A stretch of 28,928 nucleotides of DNA from assembly GCA_037439945.1 (NCBI GenBank), contig JBBIVA010000035.1, positions 1 through 28,928 on the forward strand, given 5' to 3'. Below, one piece after another: positions 14,988 to 24,527 of this stretch. The notes below the pieces were generated by a model that did not search any database, was not told the DNA's origin, and saw only the letters and a list, made by a program, of their open reading frames with translations. This DNA is from CALEUX01 sp037439945 (GTDB lineage Bacteria; Bacteroidota; Bacteroidia; Bacteroidales; Marinilabiliaceae). Positions within the stretch are counted from its first letter, which is position 1, and each line of letters opens with the position of its first letter. Made by a program: the position numbers and the translations under genes.

Positions 14988-17249
14988 ATGCGGTTATTTT
15001 TTGCATTAATCTTAATTTTTGCCAGTCAAAAAGTTACCCCCATCAACTCAAATCAGGAACCTGAAATTAAGGATGTTGTATTAATAAACTCATACCATCC
15101 CACCTTTAAATGGACCCATGATGTAACTGATGGAGTTTTGGGCCAGCTAAGTAACAGGGAAAACTACAGGGTTTCGATAGAATTTATGGATTCAAAAAGA
15201 TTCGATACAGAAGAACATCTTAAAGCCTTTGAAAATTACCTGAGAACAAAGTATAAAAATCTTAAAATAAACGGTGTAATATGTTCAGATAATCTTGCAT
15301 TTGAATTTTACCTTGCCCATGGTAAAGAAATATGGGGAGAGACACCAATAACATTTTGTGGTGTAAATAACATAAAACAGATGTTAATTGACACTACAAA
15401 AATGGTTAAAGGAGTAGAAGAAACTATTAACATGACAGGTACCTTGAACCTGATTACAACCCTTCAGCCCAAATTAGATACATTAATTGTTATATCAGAT
15501 AACTCTTTGATGGGTAAAATCTTTCTTGAACAATTTATTTCCACTGTCAATTCTGGTTTCCCCGGTTTAAATTTTGTTATAGTAAATGCCGTTTCAGTTG
15601 ATCAGTTAGGATCTGATTTGAGGAAATTCACAACTAAAAATAAAGCAATTTATCTTTTAAGCCTGTATATTCCACGTCGCGGTATAAGCCGTGATATGAT
15701 AAATGAAGCCGAATTTCTGCAAAGCAACCTGGATGTGCCGACATATGGTAACTGGAATTTTCTATTTGGCAACTTTATTGTTGGGGGCATTATTATGGAT
15801 GGTTATGACCAGGGCAAAATTGCAGCACAAAGACTAAAACAAATATTGACTGGTGAAGGGAATTATTTATCTTTTTTGGCACCAACACCCGAAAAAATAA
15901 TTTTTGACTATAAGCAATTAAAAAAATATGGGCTTAATCCCAATGTATTACCTGAAAACACTGAGTTTATAAACAAACCTGTAACCGTATTCGAAAAATA
16001 TTTTCTGGAATTAAGCCTTGGATTGGTAATTCTGGTTTTTCTCCTAACAATAATTTTTATCCTTCTCAGGATAATATCACTAAAAAATATTGCTGAAAAA
16101 AAACTTAAAAAAAGTGAAGAACGTTTAGGCCTGGCCATGAATGTTGCAAACCTGGGATTGTGGGATGTGGATTTTATAAATAAAACTGTTTTTTTAAGCA
16201 ACAAGGTTCACCAGCTACTGGGCTTTAAAAACTATAACGATCTGAGGTTTGGGCTTGATAACTGGAGAGAATTTTTTCATCCCGATGATGTTGGTCAATT
16301 TCTTGAGGTTTTTCATATGCATTCAAAATCTGTAATTCCCACTTTTTCGGGTGAAATAAGATTAAGCAATTCAAAAAATCAATATAAATGGTTTTCGTTA
16401 CATGGAAAAATTACTGATTTTAAAGACGGGCAACCCTCAAGGATGATTGGTGTACTGATGGATATAAATTTTCAAAGAGAGTTCGAAAACCAGCTTAAAG
16501 ATGCTAAGGAAAAAGCTGAAGAAAGTGACAGGCTAAAGTCAAGTTTCCTGGCTAATATGTCGCATGAAATAAGGACCCCTATGAATGCAATTTTAGGGTT
16601 TACTGACGTAATTATAAGTGAAAATTTAAGTAAAAAGGAACGTGATTTATACCTTAAACTTATAAGAAACAGTGGTGAAAGTTTATTAAACCTTATTAAT
16701 GATATTGTTGATTTTTCAAAGATACAATCAGGGGAACTTTCTTTAAGGGCAGAAACCTTTGATTTGAATGTTTTATTTGATAATATTTCCTTAATTGCAG
16801 CAAATCTTATAAAAAAACAAAATAAGGAAGTAAAATTCATTGCAGAAAAGCATTTACAGGATGAAAGTTTTTATATAATTACTGATCCCTTTAGGTTAGA
16901 ACAGTTAATTTATAACCTTGTTAGCAATGCAATAAAATTTACAGATAACGGCGAAATAAAACTTAATTACAAAATTATTGATTCATCTACCCTGCTTTTC
17001 ACAGTTGCAGATTCAGGAAAAGGAATAGCCCCTGAACACCATGAATTAATTTTTGACAGGTTCAGGCAAATTGAGACATCCCAAAATAACAATATGGGCG
17101 GGACAGGTTTGGGGCTGGCAATAACAAAAAGTCTTGTTTTGCTAATGGGGGGTGAAATTTCTGTTGATTCAGAACTAAATAAAGGTTCTAAATTTAGTTT
17201 TACAATTAATTATAAGCCAACTACTTTAATTGCCGGAATAAATATTTAA
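14988..17249 (+). CDS. Membrane sensor histidine kinase with ABC-type periplasmic binding domain and PAS
   Basis: The 753-residue protein reads as follows. Residues 1-20 are a signal peptide or membrane anchor. Residues 25-320 are a periplasmic domain like the ABC-transporter substrate-binding family (VVLINSYHP, GVICSDNLAFEF, TPITFCGVNN, LDTLIVISDNSLMGK, GGIIMDGYDQGKIAAQRL). A membrane helix spans about 338-363, followed by a linker, a PAS fold with C-terminal motif (about 377-497), a HisKA domain with MSHEIRTPMNAILGF (phospho-His526), and an HATPase domain with N-box LIYNLVSNAIKFTD, DSGKGIAP and GGTGLGLAITKSL. It should autophosphorylate in response to an extracytoplasmic ligand. It has no receiver domain and no response regulator gene beside it, so its partner is elsewhere. 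The ligand is unknown. Confidence 0.9.
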   Translation: MRLFFALILIFASQKVTPINSNQEPEIKDVVLINSYHPTFKWTHDVTDGVLGQLSNRENYRVSIEFMDSKRFDTEEHLKAFENYLRTKYKNLKINGVICSDNLAFEFYLAHGKEIWGETPITFCGVNNIKQMLIDTTKMVKGVEETINMTGTLNLITTLQPKLDTLIVISDNSLMGKIFLEQFISTVNSGFPGLNFVIVNAVSVDQLGSDLRKFTTKNKAIYLLSLYIPRRGISRDMINEAEFLQSNLDVPTYGNWNFLFGNFIVGGIIMDGYDQGKIAAQRLKQILTGEGNYLSFLAPTPEKIIFDYKQLKKYGLNPNVLPENTEFINKPVTVFEKYFLELSLGLVILVFLLTIIFILLRIISLKNIAEKKLKKSEERLGLAMNVANLGLWDVDFINKTVFLSNKVHQLLGFKNYNDLRFGLDNWREFFHPDDVGQFLEVFHMHSKSVIPTFSGEIRLSNSKNQYKWFSLHGKITDFKDGQPSRMIGVLMDINFQREFENQLKDAKEKAEESDRLKSSFLANMSHEIRTPMNAILGFTDVIISENLSKKERDLYLKLIRNSGESLLNLINDIVDFSKIQSGELSLRAETFDLNVLFDNISLIAANLIKKQNKEVKFIAEKHLQDESFYIITDPFRLEQLIYNLVSNAIKFTDNGEIKLNYKIIDSSTLLFTVADSGKGIAPEHHELIFDRFRQIETSQNNNMGGTGLGLAITKSLVLLMGGEISVDSELNKGSKFSFTINYKPTTLIAGINI

Positions 17250-17266
17250 ATATCTAAGCCCAAATA

Positions 17267-17773
17267 CTATTCCTTTAACATTTTTGGAAATATAAACGTT
17301 TCCAATTTCCCTTTACCCGCCTCCATATCATCCCAACTATCAATAGTAAATGAAATCACCGCCGTGGCTGTTGTCGGATAATTAAAAAAACTCTCATTTG
17401 TAAGTTTCATCGATAGCATCGCCATATCAGGATTATGGCCAACCACCATAACGATGTTATTTTCACCTGCCAGTGATGCTATACCTGCCAAAAAACCAGA
17501 AGTTGTATTTCCATCATATATAAAAGGAGCAATTAAAATCTTTTCCTTTTGAATTGAGAAAGCCTCAGCCATAATATAGGCAGTTTCCAATGCCCTCACT
17601 GCCGGACTTGAAATTATTAAGTCAGGTTGAAGCCTTTTGGATATTAATTCGTTGGCTACCATTTTTGAGTCAATATGGCCTCTCTTTTTAAGTTTTCTTT
17701 CAAAATCAGACACTGAACTTGTAAGGGGTTCAGTTTTAGCATGTCTAACCAGGAATAATTTTTTCATGCGCAA
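17267..17773 (-). CDS. SixA-like histidine phosphatase
   Basis: A 168-residue cytoplasmic protein with the phosphoglycerate-mutase/acid-phosphatase motif LVRHAKTE (His11), DFERKLKKRGHIDS, the second-arginine region SSPAVRALETA and VVGHNPD with the second catalytic His. SixA proteins remove phosphate from histidine of phosphorelay or phosphotransfer proteins; many Bacteroidota SixA-like genes lie by polyphosphate genes, as here beside ppk1, where a role in phosphate metabolism is possible. The gap to ppk1 is 266 bases, so co-transcription is uncertain. It is convergent to the sensor kinase with an 17-base gap, which is suggestive but may be chance. The start could be the second Met at codon 3. 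Confidence 0.85.
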   Translation of the reverse strand: MRMKKLFLVRHAKTEPLTSSVSDFERKLKKRGHIDSKMVANELISKRLQPDLIISSPAVRALETAYIMAEAFSIQKEKILIAPFIYDGNTTSGFLAGIASLAGENNIVMVVGHNPDMAMLSMKLTNESFFNYPTTATAVISFTIDSWDDMEAGKGKLETFIFPKMLKE

Positions 17774-18039
17774 TTAATTTTTTTATTAAAATGGCTGGTT
17801 TACCATGTCCGCTGTTGATAAATTCCCAATTGCAGAACAAGCTTTCGCGAACTTCTGGTACAAGGGTCTTCTACATTTAATTAAAAGAGCTAATAATCAA
17901 TAAATTACTTAAAACCAACTGGGCTTATTAATAAATTGAATATATAAATAACTTGCCTATTTTCCACAATTAATACTAAAAAAACAAAGAAATTAATGTT
18001 GCTGCAATTTGCCTTTGCTTTATACTGCTTATGAGCCGC

Positions 18040-20118
18040 CTACTTATTCTCCTCGCCTGCGGCAAGTAACCTGTAAGTATCCCATTGGGCCCTTATTACC
18101 TCTTTTTTGGATGTTTTAACAGGAATATTTTCAAGGTTTTCTGAAATGACCCTTGCTTTTGTATTGTCCATTAATTGTAATTCTAGAATATTCAGTATCT
18201 CTTTTCGCAATAAATCATCTTCAATTGGGAAAGCAATTTCAATCCTGCGGTTAATATTTCTGTTTAACCAATCAGCTGATGTTAAATATAGTGATGGATT
18301 ACCGCTATTACCAAAAACCCAAACCCTTGCATGTTCCAAAAAGCTATCAACAATTCTTATAATTCTTATGTTATTACTAAATGATTTATTCGGGACCAAA
18401 CAACAAATCCCCCTGATTATTAAGTCAATTTTAACCCCGGCTTTACTGGCATCATACAATTTGTTAATCAGGGTTTTATTCTGTATGCCATTCATTTTTA
18501 ATAGAATATATCCTTCACCCCCTTTTTTTGCTATAGAAATTTCTTTGCTGATTTTTTTATTAAGTTCACGTTTTAAATTAAACTGGGTAACAAGCATTTT
18601 TTTGAAAACCGGGGTTGATGCCTGGTGATCAAAATAGTCAAATAACTTTTCAATTTCAAAAAGGTATTCATCCTTGCAGGTAAAGAAGCCATGGTCGGCA
18701 TATAACCTTGCTGTTTTTTCATTAAAGTTACCGGTACTCAGATAGGCATATGATCTTTTACGTTGCCCGCCTGATTTTCGGATAACAAGTGCCATTTTTG
18801 CATGTACTTTTAACCCCGGGATACTATATATTATTCTCACCCCTGCCTGTTCCATTAGCCTGGCAGAATAAAGATTGTTCTCCTCATCAAACCTTGCTTT
18901 AACCTCAACGAACACAGTAACCTTTTTCCCATTGCGAGCGGCGTTTATAAGTGAATTTACCACTGCAGAATTGCTGGCAACGCGGTACTGGGTTACCTTA
19001 ATCTCATCAACCTTAGTATCTATGGATGCTTCATTTAGAAACTTCAAAACATAATCAAATGAATGGTACGGGTAATGCAAAACCCAATCCTTTTCTTTAA
19101 TTGCGGCAAACATTGATCCATGTTTTTCGAGTGCCTTTGGGTGTATAGGGTTTGGATGATTTAGCTGTAACCGGGGGGAAAAGGGATTGGGGAAATTAAA
19201 GAAATCATGAAAGCTCAAATATCGGTCACCGGCAAGAACATCCTCTTTATATAATCCAAAGGCATCCTTTAAAACATGCAATATATCCGATGGCATAGTA
19301 CGGTCATATATAAAAAGGGCAGGATCTCCTACTTTCCTTAATCCTATATTGCGTCTGATTTTCTCAATTAAATTTCCGCTAAATTCATCCTGTATCCCAA
19401 GGTCGGCATCACGTAACATTTTAAAACAATAACTTGATTCCACATCATATCCGGGAAAAAGTTCCTGTAAATTAAACCTTACCAAGTCATCAAGAAACAG
19501 GTAATGAAACATTTTATTTGCATCAGGTAATCTAACAAAGCGGGGCAAATCATTGGTAGGAAGTTTAACAATGGCATATTTAGCCCTTCTTATTTTATTT
19601 TTTTCAATTTTAAAGATATTTTTCTTTCTGTATAACCTAATGGCCAAATACAAGCGGTTATCACGTAAAAAAGTACGTGTGCCCTTGGTAATTAATACCG
19701 GTTGTAAATAGGGAACCACTTCACGATAAAAATAATCCCTGCAAAATGCCTGGTGCTCGGGCAATGAAGGGACCTCGCCCTGGTGAAGAATTAATCCTTC
19801 CTTATACAATCCCCCTAAAATCTCTTCATGAAATATACGGCCAAAATCACGTAATTGCTTATCTACAATTTCGTTTATCTCTTTTACAACTTTCCCGGGG
19901 GCAATATCATCAATGCCATCAAACTCTTCAGGATTAAAATTATTTTTATATTCGGCAACCCTTACTTTATAAAATTCATCCAGATTTGATGAATAAATGG
20001 CCAGAAATTTCAATCGTTCATACAAAGGCAGACTTTTATCGTCAGCCTCTTCCAAAACCCGGTAGTTGAAAGACAACCAGCTAATATCCCTGTTAAAGTA
20101 TTTTAATGATTTTAGCAT
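18040..20118 (-). CDS. ppk1: Polyphosphate kinase 1
   Basis: The 692-residue length and the motifs fit PPK1: the N-terminal FNRDISWLSFNYRVLEEA, the central TQYRVASNSAVVNSLI and VFVEVKARFDEENN, GLKVHAKMALV with the probable phospho-histidine, STGNFNEKTARLYADHG, and SFLEHARVWVFGN with the second conserved His. It makes long-chain polyphosphate from the terminal phosphate of ATP, reversibly. It lies 93 bases after the metallophosphoesterase gene on the same strand and upstream of the SixA-like gene. No exopolyphosphatase is seen in the window. Confidence 0.95.
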   Translation of the reverse strand: MLKSLKYFNRDISWLSFNYRVLEEADDKSLPLYERLKFLAIYSSNLDEFYKVRVAEYKNNFNPEEFDGIDDIAPGKVVKEINEIVDKQLRDFGRIFHEEILGGLYKEGLILHQGEVPSLPEHQAFCRDYFYREVVPYLQPVLITKGTRTFLRDNRLYLAIRLYRKKNIFKIEKNKIRRAKYAIVKLPTNDLPRFVRLPDANKMFHYLFLDDLVRFNLQELFPGYDVESSYCFKMLRDADLGIQDEFSGNLIEKIRRNIGLRKVGDPALFIYDRTMPSDILHVLKDAFGLYKEDVLAGDRYLSFHDFFNFPNPFSPRLQLNHPNPIHPKALEKHGSMFAAIKEKDWVLHYPYHSFDYVLKFLNEASIDTKVDEIKVTQYRVASNSAVVNSLINAARNGKKVTVFVEVKARFDEENNLYSARLMEQAGVRIIYSIPGLKVHAKMALVIRKSGGQRKRSYAYLSTGNFNEKTARLYADHGFFTCKDEYLFEIEKLFDYFDHQASTPVFKKMLVTQFNLKRELNKKISKEISIAKKGGEGYILLKMNGIQNKTLINKLYDASKAGVKIDLIIRGICCLVPNKSFSNNIRIIRIVDSFLEHARVWVFGNSGNPSLYLTSADWLNRNINRRIEIAFPIEDDLLRKEILNILELQLMDNTKARVISENLENIPVKTSKKEVIRAQWDTYRLLAAGEENK

Positions 20119-20211
20119 TTCACATTTTGCCTGATTTAGCTAAAATATAAAAAAAACAACAACATGGCATTACATCAGAAATAAAAGTTTTTAAAGATTA
20201 TAAGGTTAATA

Positions 20212-20703
20212 TTAGTTTTCGAACTCTATTATTTCAAGGTCTTTAATATTATTTACATCTATGGTAAACCTAACAGCCGTTCGTACAGTATGAAAACCAT
20301 ATTTACCGGCAGCACCTGGATTAATATGCAGTAACCGGTTCTTTTTATCATTTATTACCTTTAAAATATGACTATGTCCGCAAATAAAAAGGTTGGGTGG
20401 GTTAGTTACTATTATATTCTGAACATTTGGTGAATATTTTCCCGGGAATCCCCCTATGTGCGTTAATAACACATCAACGCCTTCACAATTAAACCGTTCT
20501 GTTTGTTTTAACCTTCTTCTTAATTTAGTATCATCAATATTGCCAAAAACGGCTATTGTGGGTTTAAACTGCTCAATTTTATTTAATACTTCCCCAGACC
20601 CAATATCTCCGGCATGCCAAATCTGATCTACTTCTTTAAATAAATCAAAAATACGCGGATCTAAAAAAGAATGTGTATCTGATAATAGCCCTATGCGCTG
20701 CAT
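20212..20703 (-). CDS. YfcE/MJ0936-type metallophosphoesterase
   Basis: A 163-residue calcineurin-like phosphoesterase with the metal-binding motifs in order: GLLSDTH (N-terminus), HAGDIGSG, VFGNIDD, LTHIGG, ICGHSH and a late NPGA. These proteins hydrolyse phosphodiesters in vitro with Mn2+; the natural substrate is usually unknown. I start at the internal Met giving MQRIGLLSDTH because family members begin there; the frame is open for eight further codons upstream (MFGKKKYI to 20727), which look less natural. It follows the AlaX-like gene by about 54 bases and precedes ppk1. Confidence 0.88.
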   Translation of the reverse strand: MQRIGLLSDTHSFLDPRIFDLFKEVDQIWHAGDIGSGEVLNKIEQFKPTIAVFGNIDDTKLRRRLKQTERFNCEGVDVLLTHIGGFPGKYSPNVQNIIVTNPPNLFICGHSHILKVINDKKNRLLHINPGAAGKYGFHTVRTAVRFTIDVNNIKDLEIIEFEN

Positions 20704-20757
20704 TATATATTTTTTTTTGCCAAACAATTAGTTGATAAACAATTGTTTTTAAGCCCT

Positions 20758-21195
20758 TTACCTGTCTAACAGCTTAAACCTTATTCGTAAAACATTATTT
20801 TCAAAAGAAGATGATATTATTGAAAAAGTTCCAATTTCTGAAGTATTTGATACATGATCGCCAATGCATGGGCAAACATCATAATCACCAACATAAACCA
20901 ACCGTACCAAGCCTCCTGTTTCTTCCGGAATATTGTTTAAACTGCATACCAGGAATGCATCCTCCACTGAAAAATATTTTTCAGTTACAAACATGTTCCG
21001 CTTAACCTGCATATTTACTGTTTTTTCAATAACAATTTCTTCTTCGGAAGTTAGCGGCCTTAAAAAATGATAATCACATTTGGATTTTTTCTTTTCCAGA
21101 TGGTTTGTAAATGATCTGTCGCAACCAAACATTCTAACCATGGTTTGGTTTAAAATATGCTCTGTTGTATGCATGTATGGATCATAACTTTTCAT
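20758..21195 (-). CDS. Alanyl-tRNA editing (AlaX-like) domain protein
   Basis: The 145-residue product shows the zinc site of the threonyl/alanyl-tRNA synthetase second additional domain: HTTEH (His9, His13) and CIGDH (Cys110, His114), which is the HxxxH...CxxxH pattern. Free-standing proteins of this type hydrolyse mischarged Ser-tRNA(Ala) or Gly-tRNA(Ala). It is shorter than many AlaX proteins and has no extra N-terminal domain, matching the short type. It sits 29 bases after mnmA on the same strand, so the two tRNA-related genes are probably co-transcribed. Divergence from well-known AlaX outside the metal site makes the exact editing specificity uncertain. Confidence 0.75.
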   Translation of the reverse strand: MKSYDPYMHTTEHILNQTMVRMFGCDRSFTNHLEKKKSKCDYHFLRPLTSEEEIVIEKTVNMQVKRNMFVTEKYFSVEDAFLVCSLNNIPEETGGLVRLVYVGDYDVCPCIGDHVSNTSEIGTFSIISSSFENNVLRIRFKLLDR

Positions 21196-21224
21196 TATGG
21201 GCTAAATTTAAACCTTAATAAAAC

Positions 21225-22433
21225 TCACTTATCAATTACCCCCGAGCCAATCAATTCATCATCTGAATACCATGCAGCAAATTGTCCCGCTGTTATACCC
21301 CGCTGAGGCTCGTTAAATGTTATATACAAACCGTCCTTTTTTAAAAACAAAGTGGCATCCTGCAAAGGTTGACGGTACCTTATACGAACTTTATAAGTTC
21401 TTCTTTCGTCATCACTTAATTCCAGATCGGGCCGTACCCAATGAATTTCATTTCCTGAAATTTTCAAACCCTTTCTAAACAGGCCCGGGTGGTTTTGTCC
21501 CATCCCTACAAACACCTGATTAAATTCTACATCAGTGCCAATAACAAAAAGTGGTTCACTATAACCACCAATATTCAAACCTTTTCGTTGTCCAATTGTG
21601 AAAAAATGTGCCCCGTTATGCTGACCTATTTTTTCACCATAATTAGGATTGAACCTGTAAGGTTCTGAAAGAGCCTGTAAAATTTCTTCTGATGCCTTAT
21701 TACTATCTGAATTAACATCCCGTATAAACAACTCACTATCGGGTGGAATTAAAATTACATCTCCCTTTTTTGTGTCCAGTTTTTGTTGCAGAAAAACAGG
21801 TAAATCAACCTTACCTACAAAACATATACCCTGTGAATCCCTTTTATGGGCTGTAACAAGTTTTAATTCACCGGCAATTCGTCGTACATCTGGTTTCTGT
21901 AAATCTCCTATGGGAAATAATGCTTTTTGTAACTGTTTTTGTGAAAGCTGGCAAAGAAAGTAACTCTGGTCCTTATTAGGATCTGAACCTGCAAGCAGGC
22001 AATACACCTCCTTGTCATCAACTGTTATAGTTCTTTTCCGGCAATAATGGCCAGTTGCAACAAAATCGGCCCCCAATTTTAATGCCTCATCAAAAAATAC
22101 ATCGAATTTTATTTCCCTGTTGCACAACACATCAGGATTTGGTGTTCGCCCTTTCTCATATTCAGAAAACATATAATCAACCACCCTTTTTCGGTATTGA
22201 TCACTTAAATCTACCATGTGAAACGGAATTTCCAGTTTCCTTGCAACCGCCTCGGCATCGAACTTATCGTCGAGCCATGGACAATCGGCTTTTAAAACTC
22301 CGGTTGTATCATGCCAATTTTTCATAAAAAGCCCGATAACATCATATCCCTGCTCCTTTAAAACAAAAGCAGCTATGCTTGAATCAACCCCACCCGATAA
22401 ACCTACAACAACTTTTTTCTTCTTTGCTGACAT
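21225..22433 (-). CDS. mnmA: tRNA-specific 2-thiouridylase MnmA
   Basis: A 402-residue protein with the PP-loop SGGVDSSIAAFVL near the N-terminus, GLFMKNWHDT, the catalytic cysteine in PNPDVLCNREIKF (Cys104), GHYCRK, KDQSYFLCQL, the second catalytic cysteine in DSQGICFVGKVD (Cys204), FTIGQRKGL and a C-terminal beta-barrel. It puts sulfur on U34 of Lys, Glu and Gln tRNAs using ATP and a persulfide carrier. A TATATTTG -7 box lies at 22472-22479, about 40 bases before the start. The insertion around residues 225-250 is mild and does not touch the motifs. Confidence 0.96.
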   Translation of the reverse strand: MSAKKKKVVVGLSGGVDSSIAAFVLKEQGYDVIGLFMKNWHDTTGVLKADCPWLDDKFDAEAVARKLEIPFHMVDLSDQYRKRVVDYMFSEYEKGRTPNPDVLCNREIKFDVFFDEALKLGADFVATGHYCRKRTITVDDKEVYCLLAGSDPNKDQSYFLCQLSQKQLQKALFPIGDLQKPDVRRIAGELKLVTAHKRDSQGICFVGKVDLPVFLQQKLDTKKGDVILIPPDSELFIRDVNSDSNKASEEILQALSEPYRFNPNYGEKIGQHNGAHFFTIGQRKGLNIGGYSEPLFVIGTDVEFNQVFVGMGQNHPGLFRKGLKISGNEIHWVRPDLELSDDERRTYKVRIRYRQPLQDATLFLKKDGLYITFNEPQRGITAGQFAAWYSDDELIGSGVIDK

Positions 22434-22471
22434 TTTAAAAACCCAAAAATTAAATAAATCAAAAACAGATG

Positions 22472-22479
22472 CAAATATA
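22472..22479 (-). promoter_or_regulatory. Candidate -7 promoter element for mnmA
   Basis: On the minus strand this reads TATATTTG followed by CATC, a full match to the Bacteroidota TAnnTTTG box, about 38 bases before the mnmA ATG. No clear TTG -33 box is seen at the usual distance. Confidence 0.45.
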
Positions 22480-22641
22480 CAGTTTTTGAAGGTTAATCCT
22501 GAACATGTGAGGTTCAGTACCTAACCCCCGAAATTATGTTTAAACCCAGCCTGAATTGAACCTTCATTAACTGATGTGGTTAAAAGTATCAATAATAATG
22601 TTAACTAAAATTGTTAAATTGCCGTTTAAACATTTCTTAAT

Positions 22642-24405
22642 ATGAATATAAAATACACCCTGGCTACAATTATTCTGGTTGTTGTAGTTTCAGCATGTAA
22701 AACGCCACAGGTAGCCGTTTCTTCATCAGATCCATCAGATCATATTCAATTTTTATCATCAGAACTTCTGGCAGGCAGAAGTCCAAGTACAAAAGGTGAC
22801 TCATTATCGGCTTATTACATTCGTGATAAATTTATAAGTTACGGACTCAAAACTCTTTATGATGATGGATTTCAAAAATTCCCTGTGGTAACAGGGGTTT
22901 ACACAGGAAAAAACAACCGGTTAAAAGTTAATGGTTTAAACCTGGTTGCTTCAAATGATTTTCAGGCAATGGGTTTTTCAGGAAATAATAAAGTTATTTC
23001 TGACGTAGTTTTTTCTGGTTATGGTTTTAAGATTGATGACGATTCCATAAAATGGGACGATTATAAAAACATTGATGTTAAAGGGAAGTGGGTTTTAGCA
23101 TTTAGAATGGATCCAGATTTGGACAACATACAAAGCCCTTTTGCAATGTACGGCCAGGACCGTTATAAGGCCATGATTGCTTCAGACATGGGTGCTGCCG
23201 GATTATTGTTGGTTAATACAACAGAATATGAAAAAGATGATATCCTGGACCAATTAAGGGCGATGCAGGGTATTTCACCTTCATCAATTCCGGTTATACA
23301 GGTAACACGTAAAACCGCTAATCATATTTTAACCCCTTCAGGTTTTACAGTTGATTCACTCGAAAAAATTATTACTAAAACCAGGAAACCCAAATCATTT
23401 AAGATTAATAGCCTGATTGACGGGGAAACCGACATTAAACCCAACACTGTTAATACCATGAATGTGGCTGCATTGGTAAAAGGGCGTGCAAATCCTCATG
23501 AATATTTAATTGTGGGGGCTCATTACGACCATTTAGGTATGGGAGGGCCTGAGACTAGCTCACGTAGACGCGACACAATTGCTATTCACCCGGGGGCCGA
23601 TGATAATGCTTCGGGTATAGCTGCATTGTTAAAAATGGCAAAAAAAGTTAGTAAAACCCCTTTAAGCAGAAGTGTGATTTTTGTTGCATTTGGCGCCGAA
23701 GAATCAGGACTATTGGGTTCGAGGTACTTTGTTGAAAAACCTCCTGTAACAATTTCATCAGTTAAAGCAATGATAAACTTTGATATGGTTGGAAGGTTGG
23801 ATACAATGAAAAGTTTATCAATCGGTGGCACTGGAACTGCACTTGAACTTGAAGGAATAATTGATGCAAATAAAAACAAATTTGGTTTCAATATTAAAAA
23901 AAATCCGGAAGGGACAGGACCCTCTGATCATTCATCATTTTACACCAGGAAGGTGCCTGTATTGTTTTTCACAACCGGTGTACACGACCAATATCATACA
24001 CCCGAAGATAAAGCCGGATTAATTAATTATGAAGGAATTGATATGGTGGTTGATTATTCACTTGAGTTAATTACAGAAATTGCCAACTCAGAAAAGGCCC
24101 TTACTTTTAATGAAGTAAAAACAACTCAACCTAATATTAGCAGAAGACGCCTAAAGGCAACCCTTGGGATAATTCCTGATTTCTCTTCTGGACAAAAAGG
24201 TGTTGGAGTTGACGGAGTAAGGCCCGGTGGTCCGGCACATAAGGGTGGAATATTAAAAGGGGATTTAATTATCGGTATAAACGGTAATTCAATTGAAAAT
24301 ATTTATGATTATATGTTCAGACTGGCCAAGCATTCGCAGGGAGAGAGAATTGCACTTGACATAATTCGTGATAATAAGACGGGTGTTATTCTAATTGATT
24401 TATAA
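22642..24405 (+). CDS. M28-family metallopeptidase lipoprotein with C-terminal PDZ domain
   Basis: The 587-residue product starts with a lipoprotein signal (hydrophobic TIILVVVVSAC, lipidated Cys19). A PA-like insert (about 120-240, with GYGFKIDDDS and AAGLLLVN) precedes the zinc-peptidase domain: HYDHLG (His294), GADDNASG (Asp320), GAEESGLLGS (Glu353/Glu354), NFDMVGR (Asp381) and YHTPED (His452), giving a complete two-zinc site and catalytic Glu. Residues 505-587 form a PDZ domain (GVGVDGVRPGGPAHKGGILKG). It is probably an aminopeptidase on the periplasmic or outer-membrane surface. A terminator follows at 24409-24448, so it is likely a single-gene transcript. Confidence 0.93.
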   Translation: MNIKYTLATIILVVVVSACKTPQVAVSSSDPSDHIQFLSSELLAGRSPSTKGDSLSAYYIRDKFISYGLKTLYDDGFQKFPVVTGVYTGKNNRLKVNGLNLVASNDFQAMGFSGNNKVISDVVFSGYGFKIDDDSIKWDDYKNIDVKGKWVLAFRMDPDLDNIQSPFAMYGQDRYKAMIASDMGAAGLLLVNTTEYEKDDILDQLRAMQGISPSSIPVIQVTRKTANHILTPSGFTVDSLEKIITKTRKPKSFKINSLIDGETDIKPNTVNTMNVAALVKGRANPHEYLIVGAHYDHLGMGGPETSSRRRDTIAIHPGADDNASGIAALLKMAKKVSKTPLSRSVIFVAFGAEESGLLGSRYFVEKPPVTISSVKAMINFDMVGRLDTMKSLSIGGTGTALELEGIIDANKNKFGFNIKKNPEGTGPSDHSSFYTRKVPVLFFTTGVHDQYHTPEDKAGLINYEGIDMVVDYSLELITEIANSEKALTFNEVKTTQPNISRRRLKATLGIIPDFSSGQKGVGVDGVRPGGPAHKGGILKGDLIIGINGNSIENIYDYMFRLAKHSQGERIALDIIRDNKTGVILIDL

Positions 24406-24408
24406 TAA

Positions 24409-24448
24409 GTGAAATTTAATTAACCCTGCCTGGTTATTTAAATTTCAC
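24409..24448 (+). terminator. Terminator after the M28 peptidase gene
   Basis: GTGAAATTTAA and TTAAATTTCAC form a perfect 11-bp stem, continued inside by TTAACC/GGTTA-type pairing, starting 4 bases after the stop codon. The trailing T-run is short (TTTCTTATTGTTT). Confidence 0.7.
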
Positions 24449-24527
24449 GGTTTCTTATTGTTTATATAACTATTATTCCTTAATAAAATGGGGAAACTTA
24501 TCTTTAACATACTTAAAAATCAACACA

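Noticed and set aside
17774..18039. Possible small gene between the SixA-like gene and ppk1
   Set aside because: No frame with a start and reasonable length; the sequence is AT-rich with frequent stops.
18107..18628. Open plus-strand frame of about 173 codons inside ppk1
   Set aside because: It is antisense to conserved ppk1 sequence; long antisense frames arise from codon composition.
22499..22517. CTGAAC-n7-GTTCAG inverted repeat between mnmA and the M28 peptidase gene
   Set aside because: Only 6-bp arms with no supporting copies or known operator match; could be chance.
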